Positions 1 to 13,500 of a stretch of DNA of 64,000 bases are shown here, one piece after another. A program made the translations under genes and the position numbers. Source of the stretch: Apricaphanius iberus (Eukaryota; Chordata; Actinopteri; Cyprinodontiformes; Aphaniidae); the NCBI GenBank assembly GCA_028564705.1, contig JAPXFQ010002814.1, forward strand, positions 1,922,001 through 1,986,000. The letters run 5' to 3'. Under the pieces are notes generated by a model, which saw only the letters and a list, made by a program, of their open reading frames with translations, had not been told where the DNA came from and did no database searches. Numbering within the stretch: position 1 is the first letter of the stretch; each line of letters starts with the position of its first letter.

Positions 1-402
1 CCTGTCAGACTAGCTCATTTTCAGTCCTGCTCCCCTGGAGGTAAAACTACAAAACTCATGTCAAAACGTTCATTTTGACACCTTCAACCCCCCTCCCACC
101 CCCACTGCACATCCTCACATGTCCCACCAGGGCAGACTGCGACTACAAACATACTATCAGACTGACAATTTGGCGCAATGTGTTTCCCCCGCCCAACAGG
201 AAACCTCTTTTCCCTGTTAAAAGGTACTTCCCGACAAAACAGAGGGGGGGAGCGATCCCTCCCTGTCAACAAGCCGATACCACTAAGATGTAAAAAAGGA
301 AATCCAGAGCATTAGAAGGTTCTGACAGATGGGATGTTTAGTTAGGCAGTTGCAGGGATTCATGCAGTGGATTCTTTGGGAGAAAATAAATTAAAGAAAT
401 AC
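1..402. other. rbpms intron 3 (partial), no exon seen
   Basis: Non-coding sequence downstream of exon 3 on the minus strand. No match to the next RRM exon (RNP1) was found. Two short ORFs here overlap on opposite strands and have no recognisable content. Confidence 0.6.
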
Positions 403-441
403 CTGTTTAGAAGTGAGTTTTATCAAGGATCCTTCGTAGCC
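403..441 (-). CDS. rbpms: rbpms coding exon 3
   Basis: Thirteen codons reading [13 protein letters not shown], bounded by an AG acceptor (442-443) and a GT donor (401-402). This is RRM strand beta2 and the loop before RNP1. The sequence just upstream on the sense strand (from about 486) is a Tc1 remnant, so the acceptor lies only about 45 bases from transposon sequence. Confidence 0.96.
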
Positions 442-1446
442 CTGAAATAGAAAACAGAACTATGATGTAGAGAAAAGTATGCATAGAGTGTTTTCCAAAA
501 GTATTCAGTTCCTTATGTAAATGTAAACTTAAAATATTTGCATTGGACCAAAACAAAGTACTTTATAACTGTTATGTGTACATTTAAAAAAAAAAAAACT
601 GAAAAAAAAAAACATGGTTCTCATCTTTTTGCAAACTCCTGAACATGTTTCATATTTAGCACTCTGCGCTCTGGAACCCTTCAAAAATACAAATGCAAAT
701 ATGCAAAAGAAACTACCTAGTTAGTAAACAGAGTCCATCTGTGTGTAATTTAATCGCAGTATAAAACAGATGTTGTATGAAGGCCTCAGAGGTTTCTTAG
801 AGAACGTCAGTGAACAAACAGCATCATGAAAACAGAGGGACACAGCAGAAAGGTCATGGAGAAATCAGTGTAAGAGTATACATCAGGGTCAGCTTATATC
901 CCAGGCCCATTTATTGGCAAAGACAGTCCAACTCAACCAACAGGCTAAACAAAGAGAACATTCATTCACTCATTGACCTATATCTAAAAATAAAATAATA
1001 TATGACAGAATACACATAAAAGCAGTCACTTAGCATAATTATAATAGTAAAAAATTCTTTACACCAATAACATTCAGTAATACATGGGCTATGAACCCAG
1101 TTTAGACGTAAAACCATAATACTTAAAAAAACAGCCCCATTAGAAACAGTGAGCCACATAAGACTAGGGCTTGACAATATAGAAAAGGACAATACTGATA
1201 AAGGAATTGTCATATTGATCGATGTCGATAAACGTCAATAAATATCGCAAAATTTAAAATATATATTTTAAGTGCCTCCCCGGTCATTTTATTATTCTTC
1301 AATGAACTCATTTTAACTAAAAATTAAATTACTTCATTTTTCAAACACTTATTTTTATCATAACTGAATTTGTGAAACACAGAAACAAATCAAAAGACGT
1401 GTCAGAGAGACACAGGAAACTGGAGACTTAATTCTGCTAATATTGT

Positions 1447-1523
<77 letters not shown>

Positions 1524-4500
1524 TATATATAGATATAGATATAGATATATGTATGTACAGTGAAAATTCTGACAACTATGCCCCCCGCCCGTTTAAAAAT
1601 CCTGTCTTTGCCCCTGCATTCTTTTAATTATTTGTGTCTGCAGTTTCGCAAAATGTAACAAAATTTAATCTATTAGTACATTTCCATGCACATCTAAATT
1701 AAATTTCAGCAATAATCTGACTAATAGTTTAACCAGAACAGGAGTCTTTATCCCTGTGTACATGTCAGAAAATCGAGTTATTGAAGTAAGTGTGTTCGAC
1801 TCCAGTATGCTAGCTGGCAACATTCACCATTTCACACTGGCATTCTTCTGGTTGGCCTAGAGATTCACTCAGGTAGTAAACAAACGCTACCAGCAGTGAA
1901 ACAGATAGAGAAAAAGCAAAACTTTAAGAAAGTAAGCAAGTATTGTACTGTTTGATTGTGTAATAGTAGTTGTTGCTGCTGTGTTGTTGTGTACCGGTTA
2001 TTCCCACATCGCTTCGTGTAACTAACTTGGCTAGGATGTGTTGGAGTTTACAGGCAGTTAAAATTGGCTTTCTAATTACATCATCTGGGTAGGTTAGTCT
2101 GATTAAGAGAGGTCCAGTTCAGTTGGACTCCAGCCGGACTCAGGCAATAATACTGCTTTCTCTTACTGCATATAAAGACACCGAATGATATCGTTGAGGA
2201 TAAGTTTAAGTATACCAGGCTTCACTCCATGTTTTTGGGGCCTGATATTTAAATCCTTTTTTTCCCAGTTCAGTTCAAAGTTGTCGGAAAAACTGTCAAA
2301 GTTTTTAATGATATGATAATGAATAGCTTGATTCAAGCTATTCAAGGATCAAGCAGGTTTTTTACGGCACGCTTGTAAACATCGTCTTCATAATCTAAAA
2401 CAGGTACAAAGGTCATATTCACCAGGAACTTGTGGGCACAACAGCAGTTCTGTTAAAAAAAGCAATTTTTTATTTTAAGTTGATTGTTAAGCTGCTTAAT
2501 GAGTTGGCTATATGAAAGTTCAGCATCTATGGTTATTCCTAAATACCTAAAACCAGGCACCAGTTCTATAATATTTCTTTGTACAGTCATAATTTGCTAA
2601 TCATTTAATGGATGCACAACAACTTAGAAAAAGCCATCATCTTTGACGTTTCAGCATTTAGAACTAATTTTATTTTAGTTTTTGACGTACCTTAATTTCG
2701 TAAAAAGCATTCCGTAAATATCTATGTGCAAAATCGATTGACTTAGCAAAGCAATAAATAACAAAATCATCTGCATAGAAATAGTAAGAGATTTTTTAAA
2801 TATTTCTATTAAGACCATTAATATGAATAGAGAATAAAATTGAACGTTGTATATAGAGCCTTGTGGTACACCTTTTAGTAAGTGGATTAAACTTGAACTA
2901 GAATCTGGTATATTTACACATTGCGTTCTGTTTGAGAGATACTCCATATATCATAATGGTGATTGTTCAGAGAAGCCTATATTATACAGACACTCTATTA
3001 GGAGTCAATCGCCCTCTATATCAGAGGCTTTTGATAAATAGGTTAACAGGGAAAAAAACTGTTTTTTTAAGAGTACAACCCTTCATTTAAAATATTTCAG
3101 CTTTTAAAGCAGAGGTGTTAGTACTAGGTTGTCTTTGTTAAGATGAAAGAGCAATTTCAGGTGTAAATTGTGCATCCCACGTATCTGTCCTTTTATGGAA
3201 GAGTGGCAAAATGACACTTTTTTTTTATCCATGGGAACTCTGTTTGAAGATGGCTAAAATCAGTATGGGGAGACCTTAAACTCCAGGTCAAATTAAACCA
3301 AAGTCAAACTTTTTGGTCTACTCACATTAAACGTCCTAAACGCACTATACGTAACCTTTACCTTCCACTTATTTTTACATACTTTGTGAATTTCAGAAAA
3401 AAGCCTAACAAATAGTGGTCGTAATGTAACAAAATATGGAAAGGTTCAAGTGATATCTTAACCTATGAATATGGCTCATGTATTGGCAATAATCTGGTGA
3501 CACAATATGTATCACAATATAAGGGGGACAATACAATATATTGTGATATATCGCAATATAATAAGTAAGACTATATATCTGAATTTAACTGTTTCACACT
3601 TAAAACATTCAGTTTAGTTATCAGCTCTAGTTGATTCACTGTAACGAAGAAGGTGAAAACAGCCACCAACTAGCAGTCATACTTTTATTTTTACAACAAA
3701 AATGGTTCCATTCAAATAAAAATAAAAAAACATGTATTAATTAAAACATTGATGTACTGCTTTTAATGTAGGTACGACATCATGACTTAAAAAAAGTGTG
3801 TATTAATATATTGTCGTATAAATCTTTTCTTACATCTCTACAGGCACAATCTTTTTCTAAAAAGTTGCTCAAAATGGTAAGGTTGCTTTCTGGAGCTCGT
3901 ATAAGGACCACATGGATTGTATTGTTGTGTCTTATTCTAATTATTTAAGGCTTCCAACTCTCAACACTCATGATGTAAACCTTTTACTCGGGGTACATGC
4001 CACAAGCATTGTCTAATAGAGGGATTACATGCATTGCAATTATTCAATCACTTGAACGGCACTGCTCTTGAACCATTAAGGTGCATTATTCTCGGGCGAC
4101 GGGCCAAAAAGCCAGCAACATTCACGTTCGTTCAACTGGATTGGAAATCCCTGGCAGCGCAAGAAAGCAGAGCTCCTGAGGCGAAGCAAACAGCTTTGTT
4201 TTTTGGATCGGTGGCATTCAGCCACTTTTTCCATGATGAACACGCGATCGAGATGTGATTGAAGCCCGGCTTTAGGAACACAGACACTTGAACCTTGAGG
4301 GAGAGTTTCCATTGCTGTTTATTTCATCACCATTAATGGAGGTCTCATTGACTACTGGAAAGAGGGTAAGCAGCTAAGAATAGCTGCTGCAGCCCATCGC
4401 TTTAAAACATACAAACATACCTTAAATGGTCTGAAGAGGAGATACAGCTCCCGTGGTTTGATATCCAGCGGTAGCCCACTGACGAATAGTGTTCGGACCT

Positions 4501-7500
4501 GAAGAGGACAAGAGAGAGGGATTATTTATTTTTCATTAACCTCCGTGGATATAAATAGCCACAACGGCTCTCTGACGGAGACACAGGAGGTTATAAGAAA
4601 CAGGACAATGAAGTTAAATAGTTACACTCAAAGATAGGCTTTTCAAATACAAATAGAGATATGTTTTTGTTCTTCAAACAAATGCCTTTCTGCAACATTG
4701 TGCTCTCCTAGGAATTCTGCAAAGGGCCAATCCCCCCCTCGCAGTTCTATCCTCTGTTTTACATTTGAACTTTTCAACTCGCAGCTTGGGCTGGTATTGC
4801 TGGAGAATTATAATGTACTGTAAATGTTGGATAAAGTGAACGGGAGAAAACCCCAAATTTTGAGTCAGAGAAGGGGCAGAACTGCAGCGGAGAAACACAT
4901 GATGACTACAAACAGGATGTGTTAGGTGTGCTATTGGAGATAGAGTGGAAAGAAAGTGCACAACATTTAGGATGGAAAAAGTTCAAAAATAGAGAATTAA
5001 TCAGACAAAACCAAGTTAATGAGTTTAACTCATCAAGGTTTGGACTTTTTGAAACACTGTTATGGAGACGAATGGGAGAGAGGATACAGCAGAACTGATT
5101 TAACTAGTCAGTGGCCAGTAGGGCTGCACAATTAATCGGATTTTGATCATGATCACGATTTTGGTGGCCACAATTAAATGAACCTGATCGTCAACGATAT
5201 TTACATTCAAAATGCGAGCTCTTCTGGTTTGTTCTTTATCACACATCGACTCAATCAATATTTTACAAGCCACCAGGGGGCAAACGCATGGCTAAAGCTT
5301 CATTAAGCTGCCCAAATAAAAACCGGGCACATGCCACTCAGTACTTATAATGGCTGCACGCTTGCTAAGTAGCAGATGAAAAACTGTATTTGAGCAATGT
5401 GGTAGATCCAAATCTCCATTATAGATCTGACTAGTGAGAAGAAAGTTTCCGAAAGTGTATTACCGCCACAGTAAGCAGCCGGTGGATGATACGCTATCCC
5501 ACAATGCAGCGGACGCCCCGAAATCATAGCAGAAGAAGGACCTAGCTAAAAATGGCTATGATTATTCATATTTATGCATCAAACGTTATGTCCATAAATT
5601 TTGTCTGATTTTTATCAAACTCAAAACAAAATGCATCAAAGCACACACTGTGTGCTGTTTACAAAATGATAAAAGGTAAACTGTATGGTTTTGATCTATT
5701 TAATGAACAGAAATATCAAAAATAGGAATATTTATTATTAGTCAGAGCCGGTCAGATTTCAACAACTGGTCAATTGACTAGTTAATCATTAGTTACAGGG
5801 GTTCAAGCTGACAACAAGCAAGAAACTCCCCTCTTTCATTGAGTATGCGACTTCATTTATAATTGCATCTTTTTTTGAATTATTAAAAATGCTTATTGAC
5901 CAAACAAATCTGGTGATAGAAGAAGCCATTTCTCTTTACTTTTTGGTTTGGATAAGATTCCAACTTTAATGATCATTTAAGAAGATTACTTTAAACGGTT
6001 TATTTTTATTTTGTGACATGTACATTTGTTAAAACAATTCCAGATAACATAGTGAAAACTTAGATATAACCCAACTTGAAATTATTTATTTTCATCATCT
6101 CTTTACAATCTACATCTACAACTTATTTACCTCTGCCTCTTCATTATATATTTAAATTACACTGTAAGACATAATTTACTCAATTAACCAACATAACAAA
6201 ACCAGACCAATATAACAGAAACAATTTACAATAGTATAAAAAAATACAGGATACCCACAAAAACACTCATTAGAGTGTAAAGAAAAAGGAAGTCTCAACG
6301 GTAGAGCCACCCTTTACCGTCTCCATCGTTCTCTATTCTCTTCTTCCTGTTAAGTATACAAAAGAAAGTTTTTATATTCATCTTTGAATTGTTTTATGGT
6401 CCCACTCCGCTTATTCTTATCTGGCAAACCATTCCAATAGTTTGACCCAACGAACTGACACTCCAAAACTCCTCCTTGTTGTTCCTATACTTTTCATTTT
6501 AAAATTTAGGTTATCCCTCAAATTTTATTTACCTTCTCTTTCAATAAATAATTTTTGTATTCCCAGTGGAAATGTATTATTTCTCGCTTTATATAAGATT
6601 TGAGCTGTTCTAAATTTAACCAAATCAATTAATTTTAGTACTTGCATTTTCAGACACAATATATTTACAAAGAGTTGGGCTATTTCAAAAAAGTTTTCAA
6701 AAATGTCTTCTAATTCTTTTTTAAAGTAGTTAACACCAAGAAGGAAAACATGTTCTCCCAAATTCACAATATATCTGGTTTTGCCTTGAATAAGTTATGA
6801 ATTAAATGTTCCTTCAGCCATTCTCTGTTAGTAAGTTAATAAATAAAGTGTTAAGAATATTTTTAAAAGTAAAAAGAATATCATAAAATGAAAACAGAGT
6901 AATCAATTGAAAGATACATCTTTAAGTCAAACCAATTATTTAGAAACTTCTACTTTTGCTCTTCATGTTCTCATCGAAAGTCTGTATGCAACTCCTCTAT
7001 TTGTCTCTGTCCTGCAATGGAAAACCCAACTTCCATGTCTAAAAATGGCTAGTCTGAATAAGAGCAGCAGCAGCAGCAACAGCAGCTCTGTCCACACATG
7101 CATACCCATTAGGACCTGAGCTGGGGTTTGGTAAACACAGACATAGCAGCATTACAGAGCACAGGTGCCGAGAAGGCCTTTCATGCTGCTGAGAGCAGAT
7201 CTGGTTACAGATCTGTAGGCAGCAAAACAGGAAATTCTGTCATTACATGTATCTGTGAATCTGTCTGTGCTTAATGAAGGCTTGGCCCAGGAAAGAAAAT
7301 ATCACATATACATCTAAACACATTAAATGAACAGTTTCAAATCTTCATTGAAAGATTAAAAACCTTCCAAGAAAAAATATCCCTTCTTCAGTCATATGTT
7401 GTAAATATACCACATACAAATAAAATAACAAAAAATTAATTGAAATGGACAATATACACCTAATCTAATTATATAATTCAATTATCTTCATTAATATCAC

Positions 7501-10500
7501 TGAGGTTTTAGGAAAATTGTAGCTTTGCACACAAAAAGAAGATTCAAATCCCTCAGATTTATTAAATTCACAACTTAGGGGACAAAAGGATCTGCTGAAC
7601 TAACACCACATCTCATTCCCAAATGTAACCTGATCCACACCCCCAAAGCCAGAGGATGATCAACATACAAACAAATGCAGCTTAGCAACTGAGGGAGCAA
7701 CAGCATGGCCAGCATCACCAAGCTCGTTCAAACACAATAATATGTTCCACTGTGGTAACTTTCCCCACCTTTTCTCCATTCTAATCAATGGTAGGCCGAA
7801 CTCTGCAGTGTCCTCACTTCACCTTTCTATCAGGCAGATATGTTTAAGATCAAATTCTAATGAAGCTCTCCTTACATTAAAAAGCCAGAGCAGAATGAAA
7901 TGAGTCAGGCTCGAGGCAAACGGCTGCGTGCAAGCGCAAAAACTATGTGTTTAATTAAAACGATGTTGCAGACAAGATAAGCTACAGGTCACCTTGACCA
8001 ATTCATTGTTTTCCACTCATCTGTTATTTTTATTTAAAACATTTTTTTACCAGGAATGATCACACTAATATTCAAAATATGTGTCTAGCAATGAAATATC
8101 CTAGTTTTGAACTCTACCAGTGTTGATAAATAATCTAATTTGAAATTATTTTGCAATTTAATTTGTGTTTGGGGACAACCAACGTTATTGTTAATCTTAC
8201 AACAACAGTGATTTACAATAAATAAATGACCAAATAATTACAAAAGAGATCAGCGTTCTCTGATTTGGGTTTATATCAAACATAGATTCCTCTATGTTCT
8301 ATCCAGTTTGTGGAAAAATACATTTCATATTCATATTTCAACAAGGCTTTCCTGAAAAAGTTGCTTCTTACGACATTTGCTGTTTTAGCTTCGAAACAAC
8401 TTGTGGTTTCTTAATGATTTGAACACCTTACCACCTCTTTACCTTTTAAAACCTTTCAATCCCGCATACGAAAAAAAATTGTGTCTGAGAATATTTTACA
8501 GTCACAAAATACTATTAACTAAATATTAGTGACTTAACTAGTCTTGTATCTAACAGCCTTCTTTCAGGAGCGGTGTATAACAACAGGTGGGGAGGAGTAT
8601 TTGCTGTTCATTAAAAAAAAAAAAGTGGTAAACTTATGGGAAAAGCAAGAAGGTTCTTCATATAACTTGATACCAGTAACCATGCCATGCTTATCTGAGA
8701 CTTACAAAAGCTACATAAAGCTGCATATATTTTTGTCATCCATAAGAAATTAATTTATGCTGAACCAAAAATATCACACACAACTCATCTAAGAAAAAAA
8801 ATCAGATGAAGGCCTCATTTGTCAAACATCATGTTTGTTGCTTTAACAGGAAGTTGGCACGAAGTGTAAGAAAACCATAGTCATCCAGTGCTCTGCCTTG
8901 TCAGATAACATCTCTAATTAAAGCTCAAATCTTCAGTCGGAGAAATTTGGAAAATAGACAAGTTAAGACACAAAAATGGGTACTCCGTGGTCTCAGAACA
9001 ATGGGACATTCTTGGCTCCTTCAGACCCTCATTCCTGAGACTTCCTGACGTCAGCTATTGTGATATATGATATTTTTTCTTCCTGCATGTCCGGTGTGGA
9101 GCTGACTGCACACGTCAGATACAGAATGTGTCAACAGCTCTTCACAGCACACATCTGTTGCTGATTACAGTGTATTATGCTGCTAACAGAGTTGTAAAGG
9201 GGACTGCCATCGTTGTGAAATTTCATAATCCATTAAGTCAAAGTAAAGGTCAGACCAGGGGTCGAGCAAAGAGTTATAAAAAACACAAAGTCAAACTTTC
9301 TGCTACTGTTTTACTGGGTTCGTTTTATTGGTTTCCTCATGAGTCCCATTGTGCTGAATGTTCCAGGTTCTGTGAATCGTTGACCATTTATGGCGTGTTC
9401 ACACACGCACAGAGTAAAACGCAGGCAGGCAGGCCTGGATCAAAAACAGCACCCTCTAACTACAATAAGCCAGCTGAGTGCTTCGCAGCCGCCGTACCGG
9501 TGCGGTTCCTTGGCAACGCAAGGCAGAGTGCGTAGCCCCGGGGCCAAAAACATCATATCCTATTAAGACCACTTCTGCAGCAAGTCCTGGGGGGATCCAT
9601 GCACCTCTAATCAGAGATCCTTGACTCCACAAGCTCCGGATGAGGTCACCACCTTATCGGTTCTCCATCAATGCACCTTCAAGGTTTTCTTGTGCCACCC
9701 TGTTTATTTAGCCCAAGGGGAAAAGGGTTCCGTTTAAACAACACAAATGAAAGCCTATCTTGATGAAAACATTTAATTATCACAACGTTACAGAGATTTA
9801 AAGGTAGCTACTAGAATTTTCTCAAAATAAGTGTTTTTCGTAAAAATCGAGAAGGAACATTTTACTTTCAAAGCACTTTGCAGCTTTGTCCCTACAATAA
9901 CCCGTCATATTATTAAGTAAAGCTAATTGGTTTTTACAACGCTTGAACTAGTTAGCCAGTCGCTTGGCAATCAAGTTAATGTGCTTAAGCATCTAGAAGT
10001 AGTAAAGATGACTTGCCGACATCTAAACCCAGCATTGAGATAGTGGAAATACAGAATTTAAATGAATCTGAATGCAACATGGATTTTGACACCAAACAGG
10101 CAAACAAAATATTTCTGAAAATCCGGATTTACTGAGATCTTCCAGTCACAGTCTTCTCTCTTCACAAATAATGGTCTGAAAAGGAGGAAATTTGCAGGTA
10201 GAAGCGGTGCAGTCAGTGAAAAATACTTTGCTGATGTCACAGATCAGAGGAGATGATAGAAAGGCAAGCTAAAAATAAAAAATAGTCAAAGCAAAGTATA
10301 TCAGAATATCATCTCTGAACATGTAACACCTTGAAGCAGATGGACTACAGCCATAGTAAACCACACTGGGAGCCACTACTGTGACAGAAAACTGAGACTG
10401 CAGTTCACACTAGCTGACCAAAAGAGATTGAACAGAACATTGTGAGGCCCAGTGTGCCTTTATTTCAGATGCAACCTTCACATGTTAGGGTCAGAGTTTA

Positions 10501-13500
10501 TGGGAAACATGAAAGCACGGATTTCAGCAGTTGATCCTACAGTTTACGCTGGTGGAGGCTATGTAAGGGTTTGAGGGATATGTTCTTGACCCATTGCTAA
10601 ACACTTATCATTGTGTATTAGAATGAAGAGTAAAATTCCCCGTGTGTCAACTAGTATGGACAGAATAAGGTGCGGTGTGACACTATGACTTTTTTTCCCC
10701 ACATACATTCAGACGAACGTCATTTTAAACAAAAAAAAAATTTTAATCAAAGAGAAAGAGCTGAACTTTCATATTATTTATAGCTAAAGGCGTCATCAAG
10801 CCAAGAAAATCATTCAAAACTTGTCTTCAGGTCAACGTTTTTCAGCAGGAAAACCTAATGTGATCATTTTTGTGAGCCAGCATGAGGAAGCTTTATTTGG
10901 ATAATCAAACAACAGAAGTTATTAATGCGTCATTTCTATTCAGCTTGCATTGTAGACTTTGTTAAATCACCCTTCTGTCTGAAAAGCCTCATTATGGTCT
11001 ATTGCACAATGTGACTCCCGTGTATTTCCTTTGACTTCAACGGATTGCTATTTTGACTGTTCGCTCCGTCTGTAATGCGTGACACAACCTTGTTTGTATT
11101 GTGAGAAAATTGCCACACATTCCTGTTTGACCTTGAATAAAGGTATCGGCCAAACAGTCAATAAGACTCAATTTCCTTCAAGTCAAATGCATTTGGACAA
11201 AGCTTTAACCCCTAAAAGAAAGAGTAACATCTTGCTTTAAAAACTTATTTTTTCATGTAAATGCCTTTATATTGAGGACAAAGTTCGACTGAAATAAAAT
11301 TATATGTTTACCTGAGAAAACTTGGCCAATAAAGCCGATTATGATATGACATGGTTAGGTTTCAGGTTTCAGTAGGCACTTTGGTTGTAAAATCGTTCAA
11401 TAAACCATTCTAATTTCTGTTATATGGCTGCTGTGTTTTATGCAATTTTAATGAAGAGCTTAGAACTTTTTTTTTTGCCCTGTTGTTTGCAATGTGCTGC
11501 CAGTCAGCTGTATAAAAATCAGAAGTTCCCTATGTATATTTGGGGAAGAGGAGACGTCACACATTGTGTCAGAGGGATGGCTCAAAAACTGGGCTTTACT
11601 AATATTTTAAACAAATCTAAAAGGCAGTGTTTTAATTTTAGGCTGCCATCATGTATTACTAATTACAGTCTACAGCTTTAGAAACGCTAAATATCGTCTT
11701 CAGTGTGAATTCCAAGATAATGTACCGCTAGCTTCACCACAGGAAATAGCTCATTTTAGTCTTCTTCTCTCAGAAACGACTTTCCCACAGAAGAGCGTTG
11801 CTGTCAGCACAACCATGTGGAGTTGACAAATGGCGCATTCACTGATTGGAGAAGGATAGTTTATTTGTGTTTTCAACCGGCCAAACAAGAGTAAGGCGGA
11901 CCAGCCTGAAAATTGGCAGATTATAGTCACAGATCAATTTCTAGGTTTATATCACATTAAAATTCTACAAAAATCCTAAACTAACCCTTTGTCAAAAAAG
12001 ATAAAGTAGTGTTTTTAGAAGTCAGGCTCATAGTTTTATTTTACAAAAAAACAAAAATAAACAGTTGACTCTGTTCTGATCTTTTAGTTGACTGTGAGGG
12101 TAACCTGGACATGTTTTTGTACGTGATACAGATATTAGTCATTTCTAATAAGGCAATTCCCATGTCATATGACATGTCATGTGTTGAGATTTTTTCCTGA
12201 CTGAAATTTCTTTTATTAAGTTGATTAAGAAAGATATTTGCGACTTAGTCCATTGAGCAATCCTCAACAAAATGACACCTTGCTCATGCTACGTTGTATG
12301 AAGTGCAGAATAACGTTAGCATGTTCACCCACTTTTGATTAATAAAATGAGCTGTTATTTAGTAGCAGGAGTGATAGTAGTAGTAGAAGAAGCATTTGTA
12401 GTTTTAGGTAAATGTAAAACCATCTAGTTTAAATGCTTGCATTTAGTGAAACTGTCCCTTTTAAATGAGTTTATCACTGTAGCCAGATCTCAAACTGGTC
12501 TACAAACAAAAGCTTCCATTAAACTTTCAGATAAATTGCTTTTAAATCCTCATAACTTCTGACTGGACTCAACAGTTATTCCATGAGAGAAGAGGCAGAG
12601 CGTTTGCGTCAAAGAAATCCGAAACGCCTCGCGCTACGCACGTCCCTCTCTTGTTGTAGCTGCTCAGTGTTGCCATCATTCTCCATCATCCTCTCAGCTT
12701 TGGTTCTTCGTTTTCCACGTCAAAGAACGTGAGGAGTGAGCGACTGCAGGCCCGAGAGGTGTCAAACAACCATAAATGGATGAGCCTGTCTGTCTGCTAA
12801 TGACCAGGGTTCTTGGGGTCAAGTTTCACATTCAGGGTCAGAGGTCGCAGGTTACGCTCAGGTTGTTTTGGTAGGGCAGAGGTCAACTGTGAGATTAAGT
12901 GCACTCCAAGCGTCACGCCTGAACCCTGAGTAAAGAGGACCTTCTGTTTTTTTCCGTCTCTATCTCTCTCTCCAACTCCTACAAGTGGTTTTGACGAACA
13001 ATTACGGCTCAGTGAGACTCTGTGAATGTTCAAATAGGCTGACCTTTAAAAGACATTTAAAACAAATGACCTGGTAGGCTTGCACTCAAAAAAAGGAATA
13101 ATCTCTCAGAATTTCTTTTTTCTTCTTTTTTCAACAAATCAGTCTCTTGTTATCATGTGAAAAGGGAACATATATTTTATTTTTTCACAGATTGTCAGCC
13201 CCACATGAGTTTGACTCCTCACCTATCAGCTTAAGAGTTCAACAAAATTACTCCGAAGCGACTTGATCTCTTCTTCCTTTCTGACATCTAATGAGTCTCC
13301 AGGAATGGACTTAAAATTCCTAACTGCTCATTAATTTGAACTAATCTCTGCTTCAGCGTTCATGAGCCGCTCTTTTTGTTGCTCGTCGACCAAGTGAACA
13401 CCTTAAAGCATCCATCGTGTTGTGGATGGATGAGCTGAGTGTAGATCTGTCTGATATAAGCAGGAACAAACACACACACTAAAAAAAAATGCAAACACCA

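Larger units (their letters stand above)
442..4420. other. rbpms: rbpms intron 2
   Basis: A 4.0-kb intron between exons 2 and 3. It contains the Tc1 remnant, an interspersed repeat with a (TA)n tract, the decayed LINE, and a short repeat-like block near 3475-3560 (GATATATCGCAATATAA). The rest is AT-rich with no further coding signal. Confidence 0.85.

Noticed and set aside
9128..9535. 135-codon ORF in rbpms intron 1
   Set aside because: No recognisable domain, no splice context or partner exon, and composition like the intron around it. Probably chance.
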